DNA from: Kocuria dechangensis
GTDB lineage: Bacteria; Actinomycetota; Actinomycetes; Actinomycetales; Micrococcaceae
Assembly: GCF_014636775.1 (NCBI RefSeq)
Contig: NZ_BMEQ01000006.1
Coordinates: forward strand, 1 to 64,000
Direction: 5' to 3'
Length of the DNA stretch: 64,000 bases
In this document: positions 55,637 through 63,755 of the stretch, piece by piece
Layout: each line of letters starts with the position of its first letter
Numbering within the stretch: position 1 is the first letter of the stretch
Notes under the pieces: generated by a model
The model's database searches: none
The model's input: the letters and a program-made list of their open reading frames with translations, nothing else
Told to the model about the DNA's origin: nothing
Made by a program: the position numbers and the translations under genes

Positions 55637-55878
55637 TATGGGACCGGCGGCACGGCCCGCCGATGTGAGTTCCCCCGCACCCGCCGACCAGCGGCGACAC
55701 CGTTCGGTAAGGTGGAACGTTGCGTCCGCGCCCTGGGCCCGCCCCGATCCCCTCCGGCCCGCCCCGGCGCGACCTCCCCGGCCCCGGCACGTCCGGGCCC
55801 GACACCTCAGGGCACGACCCGAACGAAACGTCCGCACGCATACGAAACCGCACGCACCGATCCCACCGGAGGAATTCC

Positions 55879-57822
55879 GTGAACACACCCCCCAGTCCGC
55901 CGCCCTCCGCGCCGAGCAGGCCGGAGTCCCCGCAGCAGTCCGCGTCCGGCCGCGCCGCCCGCCGCCGCGCCTCCTACCCGCGCGGGCTCCACCCCGCCCT
56001 CGTCCCCGGCCTCTCCGTCGAGGACCAGAACCTGCGCCACGGCACCGACCGGACGGTCCTGCTCGTGACCGCCGTCCTCATCGCCGCGTTCGTCGCCTGG
56101 GGCGTCCTCTCCACCGAGTCCCTCACCGCGGCCTCGGGCGCCGCCCTCACCTGGGTCACCGCCAACACCGGCTGGTTCTTCACGCTGCTGTCCACCGCGG
56201 CGGTCGTGTTCATGCTGGTCGTCGGCTTCGGCCGCACCGGCCGCATCCCGCTGGGCATGGACGACGAGAAGCCCGAGTACTCCTTCTTCTCCTGGCTGTC
56301 CATGCTCTTCGCCGCCGGCATGGGCATCGGCCTGATGTTCTACGGCGCCTCCGAGCCCCTGAGCCACTTCGGCGCCGCCGTGCCCGGCTTCGCCGCCGAG
56401 GCCGGCTCCGAGGAGATGACCGTCCGCGCGCTCGTGCAGACCGCCTTCCACTGGGGCCTGAACCCCTGGGCCATGTACGCCGTGGTCGGCGCCGCCATCG
56501 CCTACGGGGCGTTCCGCCGCGGCCGCGCCCCCCTGATCAGCCGCATCTTCGTGCCGCTGCTGGGCAAGCGCCGCGCCGAGGGCGGACTGGGCCGGCTCAT
56601 CGACGTCTTCGCGATCTTCGCGACGCTCTTCGGCACCGCCGCCTCCCTGGGCATCGGCGCCCTGCAGATCTCCCACGGCCTCGAGCTCGTCGGCGGCTGG
56701 GGGCCCTTCGGCAACGGCGCGGTCATCGCGATCATCGCCGTGCTGACCGCCGCCTTCATCGTCTCCGCCGTCTCCGGCGTGGCCCGCGGCATCCGCCTGC
56801 TCTCCAACACCAACCTGGTCCTGGCGTTCGCCCTGGCCCTGTTCGTGTTCGTGGCCGGCCCGACCGTCCTGATCCTCGACCTGGTCCCCGCCGTGTTCAG
56901 CACCTACCTGCTGGACTACCTGCAGATGACCGGACGCACCGCGGCCTGGGGCGAGGAGACCGCCGCCTTCACGGGCAGCTGGACCGTCTTCTACTGGGCC
57001 TGGTGGCTCTCCTGGTCCCCGTTCGTGGGCATGTTCATCGCCAAGATCTCCCGCGGGCGCACGCTGCGCCAGTTCGTGACCGTGGTCCTGGTCGTCCCCT
57101 CCTCCATGTGCGTGCTGTGGTTCGTCGTGATCGGCGGGACCGCCCTGCACCTGCAGCGCACCGGCACGAACCTGGCGGCCGCGGGCGGGCAGGAGGCCGT
57201 GCTGTTCGGCCTGCTCGACGCCCTGCCGCTGGGCGCCGTGACGTCCGTCCTCGCCATGGTCGTCATCGCCATCTTCTTCGTCACCAGCGCCGACTCCGCC
57301 GCCATCGTCATGGGCACCCTCTCCCAGCGGGGCGACCCCGAGCCGAACCGCGGGATCGTCGCCTTCTGGGGCGTGTGCCTGGGCGCGATCGCCATCGTGA
57401 TGATGCTCGCGGGCGGGGACGACGCCCTCGCCGGCATGCAGAACCTCGTGACCGTCTCGGCGCTGCCCTTCGCGGTGGTCGTCGCGTTCCTCATGGTCGC
57501 CTTCTACAAGGACCTCCGCAGCGACCCCGCCACCATCCGCAGCCAGTTCGCGCGCTCCGCCGTGGACAAGGCCGTGATCCACGGGATCGAGGAGCACGGC
57601 GACGACTTCGCCCTGCAGGTCGAGCACGCCAACGGCTCGCGGGCCGCCGGCGAGACCTTCGACTCCCACGACCCGGCGGTGACCGACTGGTACCGGGAGG
57701 CCGATCTGCAGACCGAGCCGCAGACCGATCAGACCGGGACGCAGCAGCCTGCCGGGCGGGCCGCGGACGGGACCGCGGAGGGATCCGCGGAGGAGCCCGC
57801 CGGGGCCTCGTCCCGGGGCTGA
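55879..57822 (+). CDS. BCCT-family betaine/choline transporter
   Basis: The 647-residue secondary transporter has 12 membrane helices and imports betaine, choline, carnitine or ectoine with sodium. Signatures are MGIGLMFYGASEPLSHF, FHWGLNPWAMYAVVGAAIAYGAF, the Trp-rich WTVFYWAWWLSWSPFVGMFIAKISRGRT and VTSADSAAIVMG. Cytoplasmic tails at both ends (about 45 and 110 residues) are long and charged, a feature linked to osmosensing in BetP-like proteins. The GTG at 55879 follows GGAGG by six bases. Confidence 0.94.
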   Translation: MNTPPSPPPSAPSRPESPQQSASGRAARRRASYPRGLHPALVPGLSVEDQNLRHGTDRTVLLVTAVLIAAFVAWGVLSTESLTAASGAALTWVTANTGWFFTLLSTAAVVFMLVVGFGRTGRIPLGMDDEKPEYSFFSWLSMLFAAGMGIGLMFYGASEPLSHFGAAVPGFAAEAGSEEMTVRALVQTAFHWGLNPWAMYAVVGAAIAYGAFRRGRAPLISRIFVPLLGKRRAEGGLGRLIDVFAIFATLFGTAASLGIGALQISHGLELVGGWGPFGNGAVIAIIAVLTAAFIVSAVSGVARGIRLLSNTNLVLAFALALFVFVAGPTVLILDLVPAVFSTYLLDYLQMTGRTAAWGEETAAFTGSWTVFYWAWWLSWSPFVGMFIAKISRGRTLRQFVTVVLVVPSSMCVLWFVVIGGTALHLQRTGTNLAAAGGQEAVLFGLLDALPLGAVTSVLAMVVIAIFFVTSADSAAIVMGTLSQRGDPEPNRGIVAFWGVCLGAIAIVMMLAGGDDALAGMQNLVTVSALPFAVVVAFLMVAFYKDLRSDPATIRSQFARSAVDKAVIHGIEEHGDDFALQVEHANGSRAAGETFDSHDPAVTDWYREADLQTEPQTDQTGTQQPAGRAADGTAEGSAEEPAGASSRG

Positions 57823-57892
57823 GCCGCCGCCCGGGCGCGGGCGGGAGGGAACGGCAAGCCCACTTCCCGCTCGCACCCGGGCCCGCATAGAA

Positions 57893-57898
57893 TGCTCT
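57893..57898 (+). promoter_or_regulatory. -10 element for the leader mini-ORF
   Basis: TAGAAT lies close before the ATG at 57901 with no ribosome site between them. This fits a leaderless transcript that begins with the mini-ORF. Confidence 0.5.
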
Positions 57899-57900
57899 CC

Positions 57901-57987
57901 ATGCATCCGATCGCCACCGTGGCCGCCGGTCCGGCCCGCCCTGCCGTGGTCGCGAGCTGTGCCCCCGGGAGACCCGTCAGCCCGTGA
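57901..57987 (+). CDS. 28-residue leader peptide ORF
   Basis: The reading frame starts with MHPIATVAAGP and ends GRPVSP, too short for normal gene finders. It begins at ATG just after a TAGAAT -10 element and its TGA overlaps the GTG of the kinase gene (GTGA). The peptide has no run of a single regulatory amino acid. Translation of it would deliver ribosomes to the downstream start, which has only a distant GGGAG. I infer a coupling uORF. Confidence 0.5.
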   Translation: MHPIATVAAGPARPAVVASCAPGRPVSP

Positions 57988-58577
57988 TCGACGTCGACCT
58001 CCACCTCAGCCCGGCGGTCGCGGCGGCCAACACCGCGGGCGCCACCCTCGCCCGGCTCCTCCCCCGGCCGGACCGCCGCCCCTTCCTCATCGGCATCGAC
58101 GGCCGCTCGGGGGCGGGCAAGTCCACGCTCGCCGAGCAGCTCGTCGCCGTCCTGCGGCCCGTCCGGGACGTCACCCTCTTCCACCTCGAGGACCTCTACC
58201 CGGGGTGGGACGGGCTGGAGGCGGGCGTGCGCACCTACGTCGACACCGTCCTGACCCCCCTGCGCGCCGGTCACGACGCGGAGTGGACGGCGTGGGACTG
58301 GGTCACCGACTCCCCCGGCACCCCGCGGCTGACCCGCGTGGCCGAGGTCGTCGTGCTCGAGGGCGTGGGCGCGTGCAGCGCCGCGGCCCGCGAGCTGCTC
58401 GACGTCTCCGTGTGGGTGGAGCTGCCCACCGTCCTGCGCTACGACCGGGCGCTCAGCCGCGACGGCGAGTACTACGCCCGGCACTGGGACCGCTGGGCCG
58501 CCCAGGAGGACGCCTACCTCGCCACGGACCCCGTCTGGGACCGCGTGGACATCCTGCACCCCGGCCCCGTCTGCTGA
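57984..58577 (+). CDS. P-loop kinase (uridine-kinase-like)
   Basis: The 197-residue protein has Walker A GIDGRSGAGKSTLAEQL near residue 37, a Walker B-like LFHLEDLYPGWDG, and VVVLEGVGACS. It matches the small P-loop kinases annotated as uridine kinase-like or ATP-binding proteins of actinobacteria. The last part carries REYDRALSRDGE-like Arg/Asp residues (RYDRALSRDG) that would form the lid. The substrate is unknown. It is coupled to the mini-ORF upstream and followed 73 bases later by the class IV aminotransferase gene. Confidence 0.85.
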   Translation: MIDVDLHLSPAVAAANTAGATLARLLPRPDRRPFLIGIDGRSGAGKSTLAEQLVAVLRPVRDVTLFHLEDLYPGWDGLEAGVRTYVDTVLTPLRAGHDAEWTAWDWVTDSPGTPRLTRVAEVVVLEGVGACSAAARELLDVSVWVELPTVLRYDRALSRDGEYYARHWDRWAAQEDAYLATDPVWDRVDILHPGPVC

Positions 58578-58650
58578 GCCGGCGCCCGCACCGCCCGCCC
58601 GGACGACCCGCACCATGGCCCCTCCGGCGACCGACCCCCAGGAGGAACCC

Positions 58651-59532
58651 GTGACCAGCACCGTCGTCGTCCTGGACCCCGCCCGCCCGGAGGGCGCCCT
58701 CGTGGACCCGTCCGTCCCCCTCGTGCGGATCGACGACCAGGGCCTGACCCGCGGGGACGGCGTGTTCGAGACCATGCGCGCCGTGGACGGCCGGGTGCAG
58801 AAGTTCTCGGCCCACCACCGGCGCCTCACCGCGTCCACCCGGCTGGCCCAGCTGCCCGTCCCCTCGGAGGAGCTCTGCCGCCGCGCGGTCGAGCTGGCCC
58901 TCGCGCACGCGGCCCCCGGCGGTGACGGCGGGCTGGGGGCCGAGCACAGCGTCAAGATCACGGTCAGCCGCGGCACCCCGGAGGACGGGCCGTGGTCCTG
59001 GATCGTGGTGAGCCCCGTGCCGGAGTCCACGTTCCGGCAGCGGAGGGAGGGCGTCGACGTGGTGCTGCTGCCCCGCGGGCACGACCCCGCCCACGACGCC
59101 GGGTACCCGTGGCTGCTGCCCGGCGCCAAGACCCTGTCCTACGCGATCAACATGGCCGCCCTGCGGCACGCCCGCTCGCTCGGGGCGGAGGAAGCGATCT
59201 TCACCGCCGGCGGCCGCCGCGTGCTGGAGGGGGCGACGTCGTCCGTGGTGTGCGCGCGCGTGCGGGACGGGAACCGCGTCCTGGTCACCCCGGAGCCCTC
59301 GCACGGGATCCTGCCGGGCACCACACAGGCCAAGATCTTCGACGCCGCCCGCCGGGACGGCTGGGAGCTCGGCTACGGGCCGCTGTACCCGGCGGACCTC
59401 ATGACCTCGGACGCCGTGTGGCTCGTCTCGAGCGTGCGGCTCGCCGTGCCGGTGCGCCGCCTCGACGCCCAGCCCCTGCCCGTGGACCCGGGGCTGACCC
59501 GGTTGGTCACCGGCTACGTCACAGCGGACTGA
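58651..59532 (+). CDS. pabC: Aminodeoxychorismate lyase-like class IV aminotransferase
   Basis: The 293-residue PLP enzyme of fold type IV has GLTRGDGVFETMRA near the N-terminus, catalytic Lys near residue 160 in LLPGAKTLSYA, and EGATSSVV plus HGILPGTT for PLP phosphate binding. The DGVFET motif favours aminodeoxychorismate lyase, which makes 4-aminobenzoate for folate, over branched-chain aminotransferase. The GTG at 58651 has AGGAGG five bases upstream; upstream in-frame codons are not family-like. No pabAB lies in the window, so the folate role is inferred. Confidence 0.85.
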   Translation: MTSTVVVLDPARPEGALVDPSVPLVRIDDQGLTRGDGVFETMRAVDGRVQKFSAHHRRLTASTRLAQLPVPSEELCRRAVELALAHAAPGGDGGLGAEHSVKITVSRGTPEDGPWSWIVVSPVPESTFRQRREGVDVVLLPRGHDPAHDAGYPWLLPGAKTLSYAINMAALRHARSLGAEEAIFTAGGRRVLEGATSSVVCARVRDGNRVLVTPEPSHGILPGTTQAKIFDAARRDGWELGYGPLYPADLMTSDAVWLVSSVRLAVPVRRLDAQPLPVDPGLTRLVTGYVTAD

Positions 59533-59604
59533 TCCATGGGCTGATCCGCGGCTTTCTCCGCCGCCTGAGCGCCGGGCCCGGGCGCTCCTGCCCGGACCCG
59601 ATGC

Positions 59605-60402
59605 TCATGCCCAGATGAACCGGTGCTGCCCGGCCAGCACCGACACGACCGGCCCCGCCGCGGCGAGGAGCGCGCACGCGCCCAGCACCACGGCGTCCCG
59701 CCACGACCGCCGGGGCACCCGCGCCCAGGTGCGGGGACCCGCCCCGAAGCCGCGGGCCTCCATGGTCACGGACAGCCGGGTGGCCCGGCGCAGGGACTGC
59801 ACGAGCAGCGTGAACGCCTGGCCGCCGAACTCCCGGAGCGCCGCCGCGGGGCCGTGGCCGGACCCGGCGCCGCGGGCGCGGCGGGCCATGGCGAGCGTGT
59901 TCCACTCCGCCACCATGACCCCCACGAGGCGCAGGGCCGCGAGGGAGGCGAGCACGAAGCGGGCCGGCAGCCGCACCGTCTGGGCGAGGCCGTCGGCGAG
60001 GTCCGTCGGGTCGGTCGTCAGCAGCACCAGCAGCCCGGGCAGCGCCAGGGCCAGTCCGCGCAGGGCGATCGCCGCGCCCGCGGCCACCGACCCGGCCGAG
60101 ATCTCGGTGACGCCCAGGTCCAGCAGCACGGGTCCCGAGTCCTCGGCGAGCAGGGCCGTGCCCCATCCGCTGACGAGCGCCGCGACCACCACGGGCCACG
60201 CCCTCAGCAGCAGGGCGAGCGGCCGCTGCCCCGCGAGCCCGAGGAGCAGGAGCTCCCCCAGCAGGACGACGCCGGAGGTCACGGGGTCCGCGCTGACCAC
60301 GAGCACCGCGGTGAGCAGCAGCGCCCCGGCCAGCTTGACCACGGCGTCGGCGCGGCCCAGCAGGGAGCGCCGGGCGGCCGGGAGCAGGACGTCAGCGCTC
60401 AC
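59605..60402 (-). CDS. ECF transporter T component (YkoC-type)
   Basis: The 265-residue transmembrane T component has about five helices and the EcfT signatures ARRARGAG and LRRATRLSVTMEARGFG that couple to the ATPases. The GTG at 60402 overlaps the ATPase stop (GTGA). With the fused ATPase and the S component it forms a YkoEDC-type importer for hydroxymethylpyrimidine or thiamine-related compounds. It is the last gene of the riboswitch-controlled operon. Confidence 0.9.
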   Translation of the reverse strand: MSADVLLPAARRSLLGRADAVVKLAGALLLTAVLVVSADPVTSGVVLLGELLLLGLAGQRPLALLLRAWPVVVAALVSGWGTALLAEDSGPVLLDLGVTEISAGSVAAGAAIALRGLALALPGLLVLLTTDPTDLADGLAQTVRLPARFVLASLAALRLVGVMVAEWNTLAMARRARGAGSGHGPAAALREFGGQAFTLLVQSLRRATRLSVTMEARGFGAGPRTWARVPRRSWRDAVVLGACALLAAAGPVVSVLAGQHRFIWA

Positions 60403-62015
60403 CGGCTCCCCTCCCCGGTCGTGCCCGCCGGGCGGAGGACCCGCGGCGGGTGCTCGCCCAGGTCCAGGACGTCCGCGCCGAGCGCGCGGACGAACTCGGC
60501 GTCGTGGGTCACGGCGAGCACGGACGTGCCGGCCTCCACGAGCCCGACGAGCAGGTCCACGAGCTCGGCCCAGGTCAGGGCGTCCTGGCCGAACGTGGGC
60601 TCGTCGAGGACGAGGACGTCGGGGGCCGTGGCGAGCACCGTGGCCACCGACAGGCGGCGCTGCTCGCCGCCGGAGAGCGTGAAGGGGTTGGCCTCGGCCA
60701 CGTGCGCCAGCCGCAGCCGGTCGAGCAGCTCGTCCGCGCGGCGGCGGCGCTCCTCCGGTCCCGCGCCGGCCAGGCGGGGACCGTGCTCCAGCTCGTCCCG
60801 CACGGTGGGGCGCAGGAACTGGTGCTCGGGCTCCTGGAAGACCGTGCCGATCCGGGCCACGAGCTCCCGCCCGCTCCACGCCAGCGGGTCGGGGCCCGCA
60901 CCGCGCTCCAGCCCCGGGTGGGCGGTGACGGTCCCGCGCACGGGGGCGAGCAGGCCGGCCAGGGTCAGGGCCACGGTGGACTTCCCGGCGCCGTTGGGTC
61001 CGGTCAGCGCGAGGACCCGGCCGCGGCGCAGCACCGCGTCCACGTCCGCCACGGCCGGCGGCAGGTCGCGGCCGGCGGCGGCGTCGGTCGCGGGCCGCCC
61101 CGTCCGCAGGGCGCGGCGGCGGGCCCGCAGCTGCCGCCGAGTGGGCTGCCGGCGGGAGACGGACAGGTCCCCCGCCGTGAGCAGGGGCACCGCGGGCGCG
61201 TCCGGTGCACGGGGGGCCGGCCGGGTCGGCGGCACCCAGCCGGGCACCCACACGCCCGCCGCGCGCAGCTCGTCGGCGGCGGCGCCGAAGACCTCCGCGG
61301 GGGGACCGTCGTGGGTGATCCCGCCCCCGCGGCCCAGGACGACCACACGGTCGACGGCGTCCGCCCACACCGCCGTGCGGTGCTCCACGACCACGAGGGT
61401 CGCCCCGCTGCGCTCCAGGCACGAGAGCACGGCGTCGCGGACCTGCTCGACCCCGGTGGGGTCGAGGTTGGCCGTCGGCTCGTCGAGCAGCAGCAGCCCG
61501 GGGTCCATGGCCACGGCGCCCGCGAGCGCCAGGCGCTGCTTCTGCCCGCCGGACAGGGCGGAGGTGGAGTGGTCCAGCGGCAGGTTCAGGCCCACCTGGT
61601 CGAGGGCCTCGCGCACGCGGGGCCAGATCTGCTCGCGCGGCACGGCGAGGTTCTCGAGGCCGAAGGCGGTGTCGTCGCCGATCCGGGAGAGCACGACCTG
61701 CGACTCGGGGTCCTGCTGCACGAGCCCCGCGCGCCCCCGGGCCTGCTCCGGGGAGACGCCGTCCAGCAGCAGCTCGCCGAGCCGGGACTGCCCGTCGTCG
61801 TCGTGCAGGACGCCCGCGAGGGCGTGGAGGAGGGTGGACTTCCCGGCCCCGCTGGGACCGAGCAGCAGCACCCGCTCGCCCGGCTCGAGGACGAGGTCGA
61901 CCCCGTGCAGCGCGGGCTCGGCCCGGCCGGGGTGGTGCCAGCCGAAGCCGTGGGCCTCGACCCGGGCCCCGCGCGCGGCGGCCACGGGGGCCGCCGCCGC
62001 GGCGGTCGCGGTCAT
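60399..62015 (-). CDS. ECF transporter fused ATPase (YkoD-type)
   Basis: The 538-residue protein contains two ABC ATPase domains in one chain. Domain 1 has GPSGAGKST near residue 53 and LSGGQKQR near residue 151; domain 2 has GPNGAGKST near residue 338 and LSGGEQRR near residue 445. The linker is Arg/Ala/Pro-rich. ATP hydrolysis drives the S component. The ATG overlaps the stop of the S-component gene (ATGA). Confidence 0.93.
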   Translation of the reverse strand: MTATAAAAAPVAAARGARVEAHGFGWHHPGRAEPALHGVDLVLEPGERVLLLGPSGAGKSTLLHALAGVLHDDDGQSRLGELLLDGVSPEQARGRAGLVQQDPESQVVLSRIGDDTAFGLENLAVPREQIWPRVREALDQVGLNLPLDHSTSALSGGQKQRLALAGAVAMDPGLLLLDEPTANLDPTGVEQVRDAVLSCLERSGATLVVVEHRTAVWADAVDRVVVLGRGGGITHDGPPAEVFGAAADELRAAGVWVPGWVPPTRPAPRAPDAPAVPLLTAGDLSVSRRQPTRRQLRARRRALRTGRPATDAAAGRDLPPAVADVDAVLRRGRVLALTGPNGAGKSTVALTLAGLLAPVRGTVTAHPGLERGAGPDPLAWSGRELVARIGTVFQEPEHQFLRPTVRDELEHGPRLAGAGPEERRRRADELLDRLRLAHVAEANPFTLSGGEQRRLSVATVLATAPDVLVLDEPTFGQDALTWAELVDLLVGLVEAGTSVLAVTHDAEFVRALGADVLDLGEHPPRVLRPAGTTGEGSR

Positions 62016-62632
62016 CGCCGGGCGGCCCGGCCCGAGGCCAGCCCGTCCAGCACCCCGGTGCGGGCCAGCGCCTTCGTGGCGGCCCACATGAGCAGGCCCG
62101 CCAGCACCGCCCCGGACAGGGCGGCCAGGACCACGTAGACGACCTGGTGGGAGAGGGCCCACTCGTAGTTGTAGAGCAGGTTCTCGCTCACGCCGAGGAA
62201 GATCCCGCTCACCGCGCCCGCGGCGGCGGCGACGAGGGCGTTGTAGCGGCGGTAGCGCACGGCGGCGAAGACGAGCTCGGCGCCGATGCCCTGGACCAGC
62301 CCGGAGATGACGACGGTCCAGCCGAAGTGGGTGCCGAGGAAGCCCTCGATCACCGCGGCGAGGAGCTCCACGAAGAGTGCGGCCCCGGGCTTGCGGATCA
62401 CGAGCCCGCCCAGCACGCCGGCCACCAGCCAGCCGCCGGCGATCAGGCCCACGGACGGCGGGTAGGCGACCGAGGCCGCGGCCACGCCGGGGTAGAGCAG
62501 GTTGGACCACGCCCAGAAGACGACCGCGCACACGGCGGCGAGGACGGCGGCCACGACGATGTCGACGACGCGCCAGGAGCGGTTCCGGGGCGTGCGCGTG
62601 CGGTCTGCGGGACGGTGGACGGTGGTGTTCAC
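62012..62632 (-). CDS. ECF transporter S component (YkoE-type, thiamine precursor)
   Basis: The 206-residue membrane protein has six helices. Blocks are NLLYPGVAAASVAYPPSVGLIAGGWLVAG, FVELLAAVIEGFLGTHFGW and GIGAELVFAAVRYRRY, typical of YkoE substrate-binding components for hydroxymethylpyrimidine or thiamine. The GTG at 62632 has AGGAGG seven bases upstream. A TPP riboswitch lies about 100 bases upstream on the same strand, which agrees with a thiamine-related substrate. Confidence 0.92.
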   Translation of the reverse strand: MNTTVHRPADRTRTPRNRSWRVVDIVVAAVLAAVCAVVFWAWSNLLYPGVAAASVAYPPSVGLIAGGWLVAGVLGGLVIRKPGAALFVELLAAVIEGFLGTHFGWTVVISGLVQGIGAELVFAAVRYRRYNALVAAAAGAVSGIFLGVSENLLYNYEWALSHQVVYVVLAALSGAVLAGLLMWAATKALARTGVLDGLASGRAARR

Positions 62633-62730
62633 GGTGTTTCCTCCTGGGCTCAGCGAGCCGACGGTGCCAGGAGGGGAGGGGCGGGCGCACGGGGCCGGGG
62701 CCCACGTCCACGAGTCGCCCCTGAGGTGCT

Positions 62731-62830
62731 CGACTCCCTTCGCCGGTGCTAGCCGGAGCAGGTTCGAGGGTCTGCGGCGATCCGCACTCTCAGCGCCTTG
62801 CCGCCGTTGCCGGCGGGGTGCGCTCCCCTG
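62731..62830 (-). promoter_or_regulatory. TPP (thiamine) riboswitch
   Basis: Read on the minus strand, ACAGGGGAGCGC, GCGCTGAGAGTGCGG, ACCCTCGAACCTG and CCGGCGAAGGGA appear in the correct order. These are the conserved THI-box cores: the pyrimidine-sensing CUGAGA and the GCGAAGGGA closing the pyrophosphate arm. The aptamer is complete and lies about 100 bases before the ykoE-like start. In actinobacteria it usually blocks ribosome binding or transcription when TPP is bound. Confidence 0.95.
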
Positions 62831-62965
62831 TCGTTTCAGTGCGGCCCAGTCTACCCCCTGCAGGGCGCCGGGCGCGCGCCCGGCGCCAGAGCGGTCAAGC
62901 AGGCGTGCGAAGCAGCCGTGGGAAGCAGGCGTGGAGGTCAGGCCGGGAACCGGCCAGGGCACGCA

Positions 62966-63008
62966 GAGGGCCCGCCCTCGATCCTGGACGGATCACCGGG
63001 CGGGCCCT
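62966..63008 (-). terminator. 12-pair hairpin after the DUF4235 gene
   Basis: Arms 62966-62977 and 62997-63008 (gagggcccgccc with gggcgggccctc) pair perfectly with a loop of about 20 bases. It lies 15 bases past the DUF4235 stop on the minus strand. Confidence 0.7.
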
Positions 63009-63022
63009 CGGGGAGGGACGGC

Positions 63023-63289
63023 TCAGACCTCGGACTGGCTCGCGACCTTCGGCCGGGCCTGCATCTTGGCGATCTGGCGGCTGATCGCCACCTTGAGGAT
63101 GGTCCCCACGAGACCGGTGATCAGCGACCAGATGATGATGTCGGTCCAGGTCTCCTCCGGGTCCGGGTTCCTGGCGGGCGGCGGGTTGCCCGTGATCCGC
63201 TGCCAGGCGGCGCCGAGCACCTTCTGGGACAGCGCCACGCCGCCGAGCGAGGCGCCGGTGCCGAGGAGTTCGAGGATCTTGGTGTTCAT
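63023..63289 (-). CDS. DUF4235 membrane protein
   Basis: This 88-residue protein has one or two hydrophobic stretches (residues 7-26 and 52-70) and the DUF4235 layout: KVLGAAWQRITGNPPP, then DIIIWSLITGLVGTILKVAISRQIAKM. Family function is unknown; it is common in actinobacteria. AGGAG lies about nine bases before the ATG. It stands alone with its own terminator and a -10-like TAGGCT upstream. Confidence 0.88.
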   Translation of the reverse strand: MNTKILELLGTGASLGGVALSQKVLGAAWQRITGNPPPARNPDPEETWTDIIIWSLITGLVGTILKVAISRQIAKMQARPKVASQSEV

Positions 63290-63347
63290 GGACTGCTGCT
63301 CCTTGTCGTCGGGGCGGCGCGGGTGCGCCCTGTCGATCGTGCCCAGC

Positions 63348-63755
63348 CTAACGCGTCCCGGAGGATCCGTCAGTCTGCTGTCCGTCCGGGGAACGGCCCT
63401 CCTGGGCCCGCTCGAGCACCTTCTGCAGGTCGTCCTGGGTGAGGGTGTCCCGGTTGAGGTGCTTGGTGCGGTAGGTGGAGCGGCCCACCATGTGCGCGGA
63501 GACCGGCACGGTGAGCAGCTGGAAGATCCAGCCCAGGGCGATGAGCGGGACCATGGACGGGTTCCGGTTGGCGAGGGCCACCCCGGTGAGCATCAGGAGC
63601 AGGCCGAAGACCTGCGGCTTGGACCCGGCGTGCATGCGGGTCAGCAGGTCGGGGAAGCGGACCAGGCCGATCGCCGCGGCCAGGGACATCAGGGCGCCCA
63701 CCACGAGGCACACGGCCGTGAGGACGTCCAGGACGGTGTCGGCCACGGGGCTCAC
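63348..63755 (-). CDS. mnhG: Mrp Na+/H+ antiporter subunit MnhG
   Basis: The 135-residue small subunit of the multi-subunit cation/proton antiporter has three helices and the signature GLVRFPDLLTRMHAGSKPQVFG followed by VALANRN. The C-terminal 50 residues are charged and cytoplasmic. The GTG start overlaps the mnhF stop (GTGA). As the last gene of mnhA-G, it exports sodium and helps pH homeostasis. A TRMHAxxK block is fully conserved. Confidence 0.93.
   Translation of the reverse strand: MSPVADTVLDVLTAVCLVVGALMSLAAAIGLVRFPDLLTRMHAGSKPQVFGLLLMLTGVALANRNPSMVPLIALGWIFQLLTVPVSAHMVGRSTYRTKHLNRDTLTQDDLQKVLERAQEGRSPDGQQTDGSSGTR

Larger units (their letters stand above)
62633..63022. other. Leader with TPP riboswitch and end of DUF4235
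   Basis: This 390-base non-coding stretch contains the S-component leader with the riboswitch (62731-62830), a promoter zone with weakly repeated gcaggcgtg elements near 62898-62935, and the terminator of the next leftward gene at 62966-63008. No gene is visible. Confidence 0.6.
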
